From Halopseudomonas nanhaiensis (lineage in GTDB: Bacteria; Pseudomonadota; Gammaproteobacteria; Pseudomonadales; Pseudomonadaceae): DNA of 64,000 nucleotides. Below, piece by piece: positions 55,316-64,000 of the stretch. The notes under the pieces were generated by a model. It was not told the origin of the DNA, ran no database searches, and saw only the letters and a program-made list of their open reading frames with translations. The position numbers and the translations under genes were made by a program. The number at the start of each line of letters is the position of its first letter. Position 1 is the first letter of the stretch. Location of the stretch: positions 2,607,167 through 2,671,166 of the forward strand of contig NZ_CP073751.1 of assembly GCF_020025155.1 (NCBI RefSeq), in the 5' to 3' direction.

Positions 55316-55786
55316 ATGAAGATCGACATCGGCATAACCGAAGAAGACCGCGGCAAGATTGCGGAGGGGCTGTCGCGCCTGCTGGCAGATACCTACACGC
55401 TATATCTGAAAACCCACAACTTTCACTGGAACGTAAAGGGTCCGATGTTCCAGACGCTGCACGTGATGTTCGAGCAGCACTACACCGAACTGGCGCTGGC
55501 GGTGGATGACGTCGCCGAGCGCATCCGCACCCTGGGCTTCCCTGCTCCCGGCACCTACAAGCAGTTCGTCGAGCTGAGTTCAATCAAGGAAGATGAGGGT
55601 GTGCCGGAGGCGCGGGAAATGATTCGGTTGCTGGTGGAGGGTCACGAGGCGTGCGTCCGGACCGCTCGCAGCATATTCCCGATCTGCGACAGCACACATG
55701 ACGAGCCAACCGCTGACCTGCTCACGCAGCGCATGCAGGTACACGAAAAGACAGCCTGGATGCTGCGCAGCCTTCTCGAGACCTGA
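55316..55786 (+). CDS. dps: Dps/ferritin-like DNA-protection protein
   Basis: A 156-residue Dps: the ferroxidase segment [42 protein letters not shown], split across helices, holds the His and Asp/Glu ligands. It oxidises and stores iron and protects DNA. AGAGGAG lies six bases before ATG 55316. Divergent from aspS. Confidence 0.96.
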   Translation: MKIDIGITEEDRGKIAEGLSRLLADTYTLYLKTHNFHWNVKGPMFQTLHVMFEQHYTELALAVDDVAERIRTLGFPAPGTYKQFVELSSIKEDEGVPEAREMIRLLVEGHEACVRTARSIFPICDSTHDEPTADLLTQRMQVHEKTAWMLRSLLET

Positions 55787-55792
55787 GCGCTA

Positions 55793-55816
55793 CGGCGCGG
55801 GTTGATTCCCGCGCCG
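55793..55816. terminator. Terminator between dps and slyX
   Basis: CGGCGCGGG-TTGATT-CCCGCGCCG, a perfect 9-bp stem, in the convergent gap. CTTCT follows on the plus side. Confidence 0.75.
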
Positions 55817-55845
55817 CTTCTGGTCGCTGCAGACCCGGACGCTCG

Positions 55846-56058
55846 TCAATAATGCGGCGGAGGTGAATCCTCGGCGTCAACCGGGATGGACGCGGCGATA
55901 TCCGCCTGCCGACGCGCCAGTAATTCCATGGCCCGGCTCAGTTTGTCCAACTCCATCTGCTGTCGGCTGACCATGTCATTGAGGGTCTGGATAGTGTCGT
56001 CCTGAAACGCGAGGCGCGCTTCGAGGTCCGCCAGTCTGTGTTCCAGTAGATCGCTCAT
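55846..56058 (-). CDS. slyX: SlyX-family protein
   Basis: A 70-residue coiled-coil protein: LEHRLADLEARLAFQDDTIQTLNDMVSRQQMELDKL, followed by a Pro-rich end SPPPHY typical of SlyX. Function unknown. It overlaps the HIT gene by four bases. Confidence 0.9.
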   Translation of the reverse strand: MSDLLEHRLADLEARLAFQDDTIQTLNDMVSRQQMELDKLSRAMELLARRQADIAASIPVDAEDSPPPHY

Positions 56059-56486
56059 TTGTCGGCCTCCACAAAGTTGAAGTGTTTCCCCAGCACCGCG
56101 CGGAGTTCGGCAAGGCGTTGTTCAAGCGCTTCGCCTTCATAACGCACCGGGGGCAACTTGCCCCATATTGGTGCAGGCCAGACCGGGTCAACACGAAATC
56201 GAACGACCACATGTATATGCAACTGACTCACCATATTCCCCAACGCGGCGATGTTCATCTTGTCGGCATTGAATGTGTCTTTCAATAGCTGCCCAAGGCC
56301 CGACATTTCCGCCTGAAGCTGGGCCTGGTCGGCAGCGCTCAGCTCGAACAACTCGGTCACCTCCCGCCTCCGAGGCACCAGAATCAGCCACGGAAACTGG
56401 GAATCGTTCATCAGCAGGAGCCGCGAAAGCGGAAGATCGCCTACCGCAATACAGTCCTGAGCGAGCTGCGGGTGAAGTTCGAACAT
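56055..56486 (-). CDS. HIT-domain protein with Q-x-H-x-H motif
   Basis: A 143-residue HIT-superfamily protein. The signature reads SQLHIHVVVRFRVDP near residue 96, so the first His of HxHxHxx is Gln while the two later His remain. N-terminal WLILVPRR matches the nucleotide-binding strand. Probable nucleotide hydrolase or transferase. Upstream of slyX. Confidence 0.88.
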   Translation of the reverse strand: MFELHPQLAQDCIAVGDLPLSRLLLMNDSQFPWLILVPRRREVTELFELSAADQAQLQAEMSGLGQLLKDTFNADKMNIAALGNMVSQLHIHVVVRFRVDPVWPAPIWGKLPPVRYEGEALEQRLAELRAVLGKHFNFVEADK

Positions 56487-56756
56487 GGTTTACCGCTCCA
56501 GATCAGGGGGGCGCAGGCATTTGCAGATATTTCAGCCACGCCTGAAAGATGGTTAATATAGCTGCGCGTCGCGGCAATCGCGGGAAAGCGAAACGCGGGA
56601 CGGATGCGACAGCTTGTGAGGAGTTTGCGACAAATCACTGTTTTTCAAGCTATTGCTTTTGTATATTCGCATGCGATGTTTTAGAGTCGGGCCGATAATA
56701 AGAACAGACGGTAACGATAACAGTAGCCTCAAGCTTTTTTGATGAAGGAGTACACA

Positions 56757-58049
56757 ATGAAAAATGCAGTCAAATGGAGTTCGATCGCGCTTGCGGTTGC
56801 CATGGGCAACGGCCTGATCGCGTCGCAAGCTGTAGCGCAAACCGAATCCGAAAATCAGGGCATCGTCGAGGGCGCTTCTGCCACCCTCAACAGCCGCACA
56901 GTTTATTTCAACCGTGACTTCCGTGACGGCGGCAAGCGCGAAGAAGCGGCTACCGGCCTTCTGCTTGATTTCCAGTCCGGCTTCAGCCAGGGCCCGATCG
57001 GCCTTGGCTTTGACGTGACCGCAATGGGCGGCCTGAAGCTCGACAGCGGCAACGGACGACGTGGAACCGGGATTCTCCCGAACGATTCGAGCGACCCGGA
57101 TTACAATGTTCCAAACGAGTACTCCGAAATCCGTGGCGCCGTAAAAGCCAACATCCTGGGCGACACCGTCCTGCGTTATGGCGTCCACTTCCCGGAAAAT
57201 CCGGTCATCGCCTACGACGACGCTCGCCTGCTGCCGAACCACTACCAGGGCTACAGCGTCGCCAATAATTCGATCGACGGGCTGTTCGTCGAAGCCGGTC
57301 GCATGAACAAGCGTAGCGATATGGCTGGTTCATCTGAGTACGACGGCGTCTTTACCTCATACGTCGATGACGAAGAGGTCGTGTATCTCGGCGGCACCTA
57401 TACTTTCAACGATCAGCTGGCTGCGACGCTCTATACATCTGACGCCGATCAGCTGTGGAAGCGCCATTTCGTCGGTCTGAGTCACAATTTCGCAATCAAT
57501 GACGGATTGTCGCTCGGCACTGAGTTCGCTTTCTACGATACATCTGACGAAACTCCTGATGCGGGTACCTCCTACGACAACCAGGCAGGATCTCTCGCCT
57601 TCACTCTAGGCGCGGGTAACCATGGCTTCACCGTTGCATACCAGCAGATGGGCGGTGATAACCGCTTTGCGTATGAAGACGGTGCTATCTTTCTTGCCAA
57701 CTCAGTTCAGTATGCGGACTTCAACGCCAAGGACGAGAAATCTTACCAAGTCCGCTATGATTACGACTTTGCAGGCCTCGGCATCCCAGGCCTGAGCTTC
57801 ATGACTCGCTACATCCGCGGCTATGACATCGACACAGGCTTTGCGACGATCGAAGCCGAGGGCGCATTCGTCGCTCGCGATACTCGCTGGGAGCGTAACA
57901 GCCACCTGAACTACGAGTTCCAGTCTGGTGCTCTTGAAGGCCTGAACGTACTGTGGCGTAACGCTACCGTTCGCCAGGACGCAAATCTGGATGGCGGCGA
58001 CATCGACGAGAATCGTCTGATCGTCTCCTACTCCTGGGATCTGCTGTAA
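56757..58049 (+). CDS. OprD-family outer-membrane porin
   Basis: A 430-residue porin: signal peptide ending AVAQ, GIVEGASATLNSRTVYFNRDFRDG as the first strands, GFDVTAMGGLKLDSG, YGVHFPENPVIAYDDARLLPNHYQGYSV and a C-terminal aromatic strand VSYSWDLL. The OprD/Occ family takes up basic amino acids or carboxylates; the substrate is not deducible. AAGGAG precedes the ATG. A 270-bp gap upstream (56487-56756) is AT-rich and should hold its promoter. Confidence 0.92.
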   Translation: MKNAVKWSSIALAVAMGNGLIASQAVAQTESENQGIVEGASATLNSRTVYFNRDFRDGGKREEAATGLLLDFQSGFSQGPIGLGFDVTAMGGLKLDSGNGRRGTGILPNDSSDPDYNVPNEYSEIRGAVKANILGDTVLRYGVHFPENPVIAYDDARLLPNHYQGYSVANNSIDGLFVEAGRMNKRSDMAGSSEYDGVFTSYVDDEEVVYLGGTYTFNDQLAATLYTSDADQLWKRHFVGLSHNFAINDGLSLGTEFAFYDTSDETPDAGTSYDNQAGSLAFTLGAGNHGFTVAYQQMGGDNRFAYEDGAIFLANSVQYADFNAKDEKSYQVRYDYDFAGLGIPGLSFMTRYIRGYDIDTGFATIEAEGAFVARDTRWERNSHLNYEFQSGALEGLNVLWRNATVRQDANLDGGDIDENRLIVSYSWDLL

Positions 58050-58069
58050 TCCCCGACCGTAGTTGAAGA

Positions 58070-58095
58070 AAACCCGGCTCCGGCCGGGTTTTTTT
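58070..58095 (+). terminator. Intrinsic terminator of the porin gene
   Basis: AACCCGG-CTCCGG-CCGGGTT followed by TTTTT, 21 bases after the stop. Confidence 0.93.
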
Positions 58096-58198
58096 ATGCC
58101 TGCCGTCTGGTCGGCAGCCAGTGTCGGCGCACTGTACGGGGCATCGGCCGGCCCGTACAATACCGGCCAGAATCGACCCCACCAGGATCCGCTTGCCG

Positions 58199-59932
58199 AT
58201 GCGTACCAGCCAATTTCTCATCTCCACCCTGAAAGAAACGCCCGCCGACGCCACGGTCATCAGCCACCAGTTGATGTTGCGCGCGGGGATGATCCGCAAG
58301 ATCGCATCGGGACTGTACACCTGGCTGCCGATGGGTCTGCGGGTGCTGCGCAAGGTGGAGCACGTTGTACGTGACGAGATGAACAACGCCGGCGCGCTGG
58401 AAGTGCTGATGCCGGCGATTCAGCCGGCGGAGCTATGGCAGGAATCCGGCCGCTGGGAGCAGTACGGACCCGAACTGCTGCGTCTGAAGGACCGGCATGA
58501 TCGTGAATTCTGCGTAGGGCCGACCCATGAGGAAGTGATCACCGAGCTGGCCCGCAACGAAATCACCAGCTACAAGCAGCTGCCGCTCAACCTGTATCAG
58601 ATTCAAACCAAGTTCCGTGACGAAATCCGCCCGCGCTTCGGCCTGATGCGCGCCCGCGAGTTCACCATGAAGGACGCCTATTCCTTTCATATCGACCAAC
58701 CATCCCTGCAGCAGACCTACGACGGGATGTATCAGGCGTATTGCAACGTATTCAGCCGGCTGGGTCTCGATTATCGACCGGTCGTTGCCGACAACGGGTC
58801 GATCGGCGGCGAGGGTTCGCACGAGTTTCATGTTCTGGCGGATTCCGGCGAAGATGCAATTGTCTTTTCCGACACCGGCCGCTACGCAGCGAACATGGAG
58901 AAGGCCACCGCGCTGTTGCCTTCGGAAGAGCGGCCTGCCCCGGCGCAGGAGCGCGCGATGGTCGACACACCGGACCAGTTCACCATCGATGCGGTCAGTG
59001 CGTTTCTGAAGCTGCCAGCCACTCGCACTGTCAAAACGCTGATCGTTCTGGGCGCTGGAGAGGAAGGCCAGCCGCATCCGCTGGTTGCGCTGGTTCTGCG
59101 GGGCGATCATGAACTGAACGAGATCAAGGCCGAAAATCGGCCGGAGGTCCATGCACCCCTGACGATGGCTACAGAGCAGCAAATCCAGAGCGTTATCGGC
59201 TGCAAACCTGGCTCGATCGGCCCCGTGGGTCTGGACATCAAGGTATTGGTCGACCATAGCGCTGCAGTGCTAGCCGACTTCGTCTGTGGGGCCAACCAGG
59301 ACGGCAAGCACTTCACCGGGGTCAACTGGGATCGTGATGCGCGGCTTGATGCGGTGTGCGATCTGCGCAATGTGGTCGAGGGTGACGCAAGCCCGGACGG
59401 CGAAGGCCATCTGGTCATCAAACGCGGAATCGAAGTAGGACACATCTTCCAGCTCGGCAGGAAGTACAGCCAGGCGATGAACTGCAACGTGCTCAACGAG
59501 CAGGGCAAGGCAGTGACGCTGACCATGGGCTGTTACGGAATCGGCGTGTCGCGCGTGGTCGCCGCAGCCATCGAACAGAACTATGACGACCGAGGCATCA
59601 TCTGGCCGGACGCCCTGGCGCCGTTCCAGGTCGTTCTGGTGCCGATGAAGATGGAAGCATCCCAAGCGGTCCGCGAGAAAACCGAAGAGCTCTACGATCA
59701 GCTCAAGCGCGCGGGAATCGACGTGCTGATGGACGATCGTGACAAGAAGGTCAGCCCAGGTGTCAAGTTTGCCGATATGGACCTGATCGGCATTCCCCAC
59801 CGCGTTGTCATCAGCGATCGCGGTCTGAACGACGGCCAGCTGGAATACAAGTATCGTCGAGACAGCGACGCTCGGACGCTGCCTGTTGACGACATGCTCG
59901 ACTTTCTTCTGCAGCGGATTGCCGGTAATTGA
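58199..59932 (+). CDS. proS: Prolyl-tRNA synthetase
   Basis: A 577-residue bacterial-type Pro[20 protein letters not shown], motif 2 region [26 protein letters not shown], an editing (INS) domain around residues 225-400 and the anticodon domain after. [10 protein letters not shown] is motif 3. Overlaps the next gene by four bases. Confidence 0.97.
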   Translation: MRTSQFLISTLKETPADATVISHQLMLRAGMIRKIASGLYTWLPMGLRVLRKVEHVVRDEMNNAGALEVLMPAIQPAELWQESGRWEQYGPELLRLKDRHDREFCVGPTHEEVITELARNEITSYKQLPLNLYQIQTKFRDEIRPRFGLMRAREFTMKDAYSFHIDQPSLQQTYDGMYQAYCNVFSRLGLDYRPVVADNGSIGGEGSHEFHVLADSGEDAIVFSDTGRYAANMEKATALLPSEERPAPAQERAMVDTPDQFTIDAVSAFLKLPATRTVKTLIVLGAGEEGQPHPLVALVLRGDHELNEIKAENRPEVHAPLTMATEQQIQSVIGCKPGSIGPVGLDIKVLVDHSAAVLADFVCGANQDGKHFTGVNWDRDARLDAVCDLRNVVEGDASPDGEGHLVIKRGIEVGHIFQLGRKYSQAMNCNVLNEQGKAVTLTMGCYGIGVSRVVAAAIEQNYDDRGIIWPDALAPFQVVLVPMKMEASQAVREKTEELYDQLKRAGIDVLMDDRDKKVSPGVKFADMDLIGIPHRVVISDRGLNDGQLEYKYRRDSDARTLPVDDMLDFLLQRIAGN

Positions 59933-60627
59933 ACACACGCACGTCCCTCGCCGGCAGGCGGCTGTTTGGCCTGCTGATGCCGCTGATTCTGCTGAGCGCC
60001 TGCAGCACCTCCGCGCCGACGACGCTTTCCGCGGAAGGTCGTACTGAACGCGAGCTGCTCAGCCACGGCATCCATATCGATGCGGGAGAGTCGCTGGTAC
60101 TGGACACCCCGCAGCGGGTCATTCGTGTCACCGAGCAGAAGCTCTACCGAGTGACGCACTACGATGCCCAAGGCAACGCCGTGGATCAGCATGACGACTT
60201 CCGCAATCTGCCCTGGGCTGAAAAGCCCGTACAGGTCACCGCTGGCGAATTCACCGCGACGCTGACAACCGACATGGAAGGCATGACGCGGTTGAACCTG
60301 CTGGACAACGGTTTCATCGAGCTCGACTACGATCAGCTCAGAGCCATACAGCTCAGCGCAGAGGCGAGCCCTGCCGTGCGCAGCGAACTGAATTTGCTGG
60401 TTGGCCGCGATCTGCGTGCCAGGCTCGCCGAGGCGGTTGCATTGATCTACGACGATCTGGAGGAAGCCGGGGTTCACCAGTGGGCGTTTCGCGTGAACCG
60501 GCTCGCTGAACTGGGGTTGATGGAAGAATCCAATCAACTCGAGAACATGCTTATTCTGCTGACCACCGGCGACCCGGAGCTACAGGCAGAATTCGTCAAC
60601 GCTCTGGAACCTGCTTCGAGTCATTGA
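59929..60627 (+). CDS. Lipoprotein of unknown function after proS
   Basis: A 232-residue predicted lipoprotein: [14 protein letters not shown] with lipobox LSAC near Cys25. The start is TTG, overlapping the proS stop (TTGA); it gives a charged N-terminus, whereas the next ATG inside the hydrophobic stretch does not. The middle is beta-rich and the end helical. Family not recognised; a gene at this place occurs in P. aeruginosa. Confidence 0.75.
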   Translation: MNTRTSLAGRRLFGLLMPLILLSACSTSAPTTLSAEGRTERELLSHGIHIDAGESLVLDTPQRVIRVTEQKLYRVTHYDAQGNAVDQHDDFRNLPWAEKPVQVTAGEFTATLTTDMEGMTRLNLLDNGFIELDYDQLRAIQLSAEASPAVRSELNLLVGRDLRARLAEAVALIYDDLEEAGVHQWAFRVNRLAELGLMEESNQLENMLILLTTGDPELQAEFVNALEPASSH

Positions 60628-60628
60628 G

Positions 60629-61216
60629 ATGGCCCAGCGCCTGCGGTTGGTATGCTGTCTTCTCGCGCTGACATTGCTCGCCATGCAGGCGTACGCGCAA
60701 CGTGTGCCTGCTGCGCCGATTGACGCGGAACTGCGCGCGTATCTGAAGCAGACCGTCGCCGAGGCCGACAGCTTCGAGGATCGTTTCGACGCGGAAGTCT
60801 GGCTGCTCGACATGTCGACGCGCATGCGCCCATATCTACCGGATGAACGTGAGCGGCTCGACTTTCTCCGCCATGTCCACAGCGAGGCCCGCCATGCCGG
60901 CCTCAAGCCTGACCTGGTCATAGCGCTTATACACGTCGAAAGTCTGTTCGACCGGTTCGCGCTGTCACGGGTAGGTGCACAGGGGGTCATGCAGATAATG
61001 CCTTTCTGGAAGCATGAGCTCGGCCGACCGGACGACAACCTCATCGATTTGCGCACCAACCTGCGCTATGGCTGCACCATTCTGAAATTCTACCTGGAGA
61101 AGGAACGCGGCAACCTGCGCCGCGCTCTTGCGCGCTACAACGGCAGCCTGGGGAGTCAGGTCTATCCTGACAAGGTGCTTGATTACTGGCACCGCTACTG
61201 GTACGTCAAGGATTGA
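60629..61216 (+). CDS. Small lytic transglycosylase (SLT domain)
   Basis: A 195-residue exported protein: signal peptide ending AYAQ, SLT domain with IALIHVESLFDRFALSRVGAQGVMQIMPFW (catalytic Glu in HVES) and ARYNGSLGSQVYPDKVL. Short for the class, without extra binding modules. One base after the lipoprotein gene. Probably trims peptidoglycan. Confidence 0.9.
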   Translation: MAQRLRLVCCLLALTLLAMQAYAQRVPAAPIDAELRAYLKQTVAEADSFEDRFDAEVWLLDMSTRMRPYLPDERERLDFLRHVHSEARHAGLKPDLVIALIHVESLFDRFALSRVGAQGVMQIMPFWKHELGRPDDNLIDLRTNLRYGCTILKFYLEKERGNLRRALARYNGSLGSQVYPDKVLDYWHRYWYVKD

Positions 61217-61242
61217 TCAGCGTCGCTGGCGGTACCCGTTGC

Positions 61243-61695
61243 TCACGGCCGTGCCCTGCCCTGTTCGATGACCTTGAGTAGCGCCTCGGCCGACTGGGGA
61301 CCCTGAAGCGCGATGGCCTCGCCACCACCCGGAGCGATGATGTAGGTGGTGGGAATCACCGAGGGCCTGGCCAGGCCCATGGCAGAAGCGAAGTCATGCC
61401 CCAGCACCGGGAAGCGAATCTCCATCATGTCGCTGACCTTCCGAAGCTCGGCCTCGGTCAATCCGTCAAAATTGATGCCGACTACCGCAACGTCAGGTCG
61501 CTCGATGCTCAGCGTATTGAGTTCGGGTATCTCGTCTCGGCAAGGCCCGCACCACTCCGCCCAGTAATTGACCACCAGCCATCGGCTGGTAAGGCTTTGC
61601 GACTCGATTCGCTTGCCGTGCTGATCAACCCAGTCCTCGGGGCTGCATGCCACGAGCAAGGCGACGGCCAGCACTATGATCCATCGTCTGGTCAT
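61243..61695 (-). CDS. TlpA-like thioredoxin-fold lipoprotein
   Basis: A 150-residue protein: VLAVALLVACSPEDW lipobox, then a thioredoxin fold with NYWAEWCGPCRDEIPEL (CGPC) and the cis-Pro segment RPSVIPTTYII. A membrane-tethered periplasmic thiol reductase is likely. The start overlaps the upstream yihY stop by four bases. Confidence 0.92.
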   Translation of the reverse strand: MTRRWIIVLAVALLVACSPEDWVDQHGKRIESQSLTSRWLVVNYWAEWCGPCRDEIPELNTLSIERPDVAVVGINFDGLTEAELRKVSDMMEIRFPVLGHDFASAMGLARPSVIPTTYIIAPGGGEAIALQGPQSAEALLKVIEQGRARP

Positions 61696-62963
61696 GAAGG
61701 CATGTCCCTGGTATTGCGGAGGTCGACATCCGTCGTGAATGGCGCATCGCTCAGCCAGCTCTTCAGACTTCCGGCGAGAATGCGATCGCGCTGTGCCTCG
61801 AGCTCGGCGGCGGCGCTCAGGAAACGCGGGTACCACGTGGGCTCGCCTTCGAGCTGCGTGGGCAGACGGTCAACCGGTGGCATCGGCTCGGGCAGCATCG
61901 CCAACAGGTCGGCCATCTCCGTTCTGTCCAGGTCCCGACTGAGCACATAGCCGCCCTGATGCGCTCGGGTTATCAGGTTTCGAGCCTCCAGCCAGCCAGT
62001 CAGATCGAGCCAGAGATGCTCGTGCACCACCCAGCCGGCGCGGTTGACCTTGTGCAGGTCCACCGTCTCGCCCTTGCGCTGCGCATCCAGCAACATACGA
62101 AGCAGGCCCAGCAGATTGACGACCCAGGGGTAGACGGGCCGGTTCCAGGCGCTACCGTTGCCGAGATTGGCGACCAGCTCGGCACCGGCGAGAATGATCA
62201 ACCAGCTGATATAGATCCATAGCAGAAACAGTGGGAAAGCGGCGAACGCCCCGTAAATCAGCTGATATCCCGGGAACAGCGCAACGTACAGGGCGAAACA
62301 CGCCTTGGCTCCCTCGAACAGCAGCGCCACGAGCACCCCACCAATCAGCCCGTGACGCAACGGCACTCGGGTATTGGGCACGGCCACGAACAGCAGCGTG
62401 AATGCCGCCATGCTGAGCAACAGCGGAACCCATCCAAGCATCCAGCGACCGGCTGATGCATAACTGCTTTCGTTCCCCATAAATGCCATCGAGGTCAGGT
62501 AGGTACTGACGACAAATCCGGCGCCCAGCAGCAACGGCCCGAGACTGAGCACCGCCCAGTACAACAGGAAGCTCGATACACCGCGGCGAGGCTGGCGGAT
62601 GCGCCAGATCGCGTTGAACGATTTCTCGATGTTGGTAATCATCAGAAAAGCGGTGACCAGCAGCACGGCGACGCCGATTCCGGTCAGCTGACGTGCCTGG
62701 TTGGAGAAATCGGACAGATACTGTTGCACCGCCACCCCCGTGGACGGTACGAAATTCTGGAAGATGAAATTCTCGATCTGACTCCCGGCCTCGGAGAATG
62801 ACGGAATCGCAGCCAGCATTGCGTAACTCACGGTCATCACGGGCACGACCGCGAAAAGCGTGGTGTAGGTCAGCGCTGCGGCATTCTTCGGGCAGTTGTC
62901 TTCAACGAACCGCTGAACCAGATAGCGGCAAAAAAATGTCAACTGCTGCACTTGCGGCGGCAT
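61692..62963 (-). CDS. YihY/BrkB-family membrane protein
   Basis: A 423-residue inner-membrane protein with about six helices (AALTYTTLFAVVPVMTVSYAML, GIGVAVLLVTAFLMITNIEK, WAVLSLGPLLLGAGFVVSTYL, LLLSMAAFTLLFVAVPN, GLIGGVLVALLFEGAKACFALY, AFAAFPLFLLWIYISWLIILAGAELV) and a soluble C-terminus of about 130 residues. UPF0761/YihY family, once called RNase BN; function uncertain. AGGGAG precedes ATG 62963. Confidence 0.92.
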   Translation of the reverse strand: MPPQVQQLTFFCRYLVQRFVEDNCPKNAAALTYTTLFAVVPVMTVSYAMLAAIPSFSEAGSQIENFIFQNFVPSTGVAVQQYLSDFSNQARQLTGIGVAVLLVTAFLMITNIEKSFNAIWRIRQPRRGVSSFLLYWAVLSLGPLLLGAGFVVSTYLTSMAFMGNESSYASAGRWMLGWVPLLLSMAAFTLLFVAVPNTRVPLRHGLIGGVLVALLFEGAKACFALYVALFPGYQLIYGAFAAFPLFLLWIYISWLIILAGAELVANLGNGSAWNRPVYPWVVNLLGLLRMLLDAQRKGETVDLHKVNRAGWVVHEHLWLDLTGWLEARNLITRAHQGGYVLSRDLDRTEMADLLAMLPEPMPPVDRLPTQLEGEPTWYPRFLSAAAELEAQRDRILAGSLKSWLSDAPFTTDVDLRNTRDMPS

Positions 62964-63058
62964 CCAGTCTCCCTGACAGGGTTGGCGTAAAGGCTTAGAA
63001 TAGCCGCCAAAGCCGGCACCGGCCACCGCCAGCCACCGAGCACATACGGAGCATGACC

Positions 63059-64000
<942 letters not shown>

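Overview
The window reads as a chromosomal segment of a Pseudomonas-like gammaproteobacterium. Support comes from the protein types and from gene orders that I recall from Pseudomonas aeruginosa: minDE-rluA-apeB ... prc-EAL/GGDEF ... fklB-tRNA-rdgC; tRNA-Ser-purC-bamC-dapA-gcvR-bcp-perM-tusA-bepA-nadA; tRNA-Lys-queC-queE-cpoB-pal-tolBARQ-ybgC-ruvBAC-yebC-aspS; dps-slyX-oprD-proS ... arsC-wrbA. Base composition is GC-rich (about 60 percent by eye). The genus is an inference: a Pseudomonas or close relative such as Halopseudomonas. No phage, transposase, integrase, CRISPR array or rRNA operon was seen.

Layout. 1-10.3 kb is core: cell-division site selection (MinD end, MinE), RNA modification, an M18 aminopeptidase, a quinone oxidoreductase, the periplasmic protease Prc, an EAL-CBS-GGDEF c-di-GMP protein, an FKBP lipoprotein, tRNA-Asp/tRNA-Val and RdgC. 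10.5-27 kb is an accessory secretion block: a complete type II secretion operon gspCDEFGHIJKLMN plus a trailing lipoprotein gene (minus strand), a divergent alpha/beta-hydrolase lipoprotein, a TatB/TatA pair without TatC, and a Tat-targeted PhoX phosphatase with a near-consensus Pho box. Together these suggest a phosphate-starvation secretion module. Its right edge is tRNA-Ser(CGA), followed by about 2.8 tandem copies of a 178-bp unit, each starting with the last 19 nt of the tRNA gene.

27.5-37.2 kb is again core (purC, bamC, dapA, gcvR, bcp, bepA, nadA and others). 37.2-43.0 kb is a second accessory block: a KGG stress protein, a DUF4142 protein, four further ferritin-like or four-helix-bundle proteins, two small membrane proteins and a hemerythrin. 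At least two transcription units have AlgU/RpoE-like promoter matches, so this looks like an envelope or oxidative stress and metal-handling island. It lies between nadA and tRNA-Lys, a slot that carries other accessory genes (pqs/mvfR) in P. aeruginosa PAO1.

43-64 kb is core: queuosine genes, the Tol-Pal system, RuvABC, YebC, AspRS, Dps, an OprD-type porin, ProRS, a small lytic transglycosylase, a TlpA-like lipoprotein, a YihY membrane protein, an ArsC-like protein and the start of WrbA, which runs off the right end. The most interesting items are the 178-bp tRNA-linked repeats, the T2SS-Tat-PhoX-esterase block with its Pho box, and the ferritin-like island with its AlgU-type promoters.
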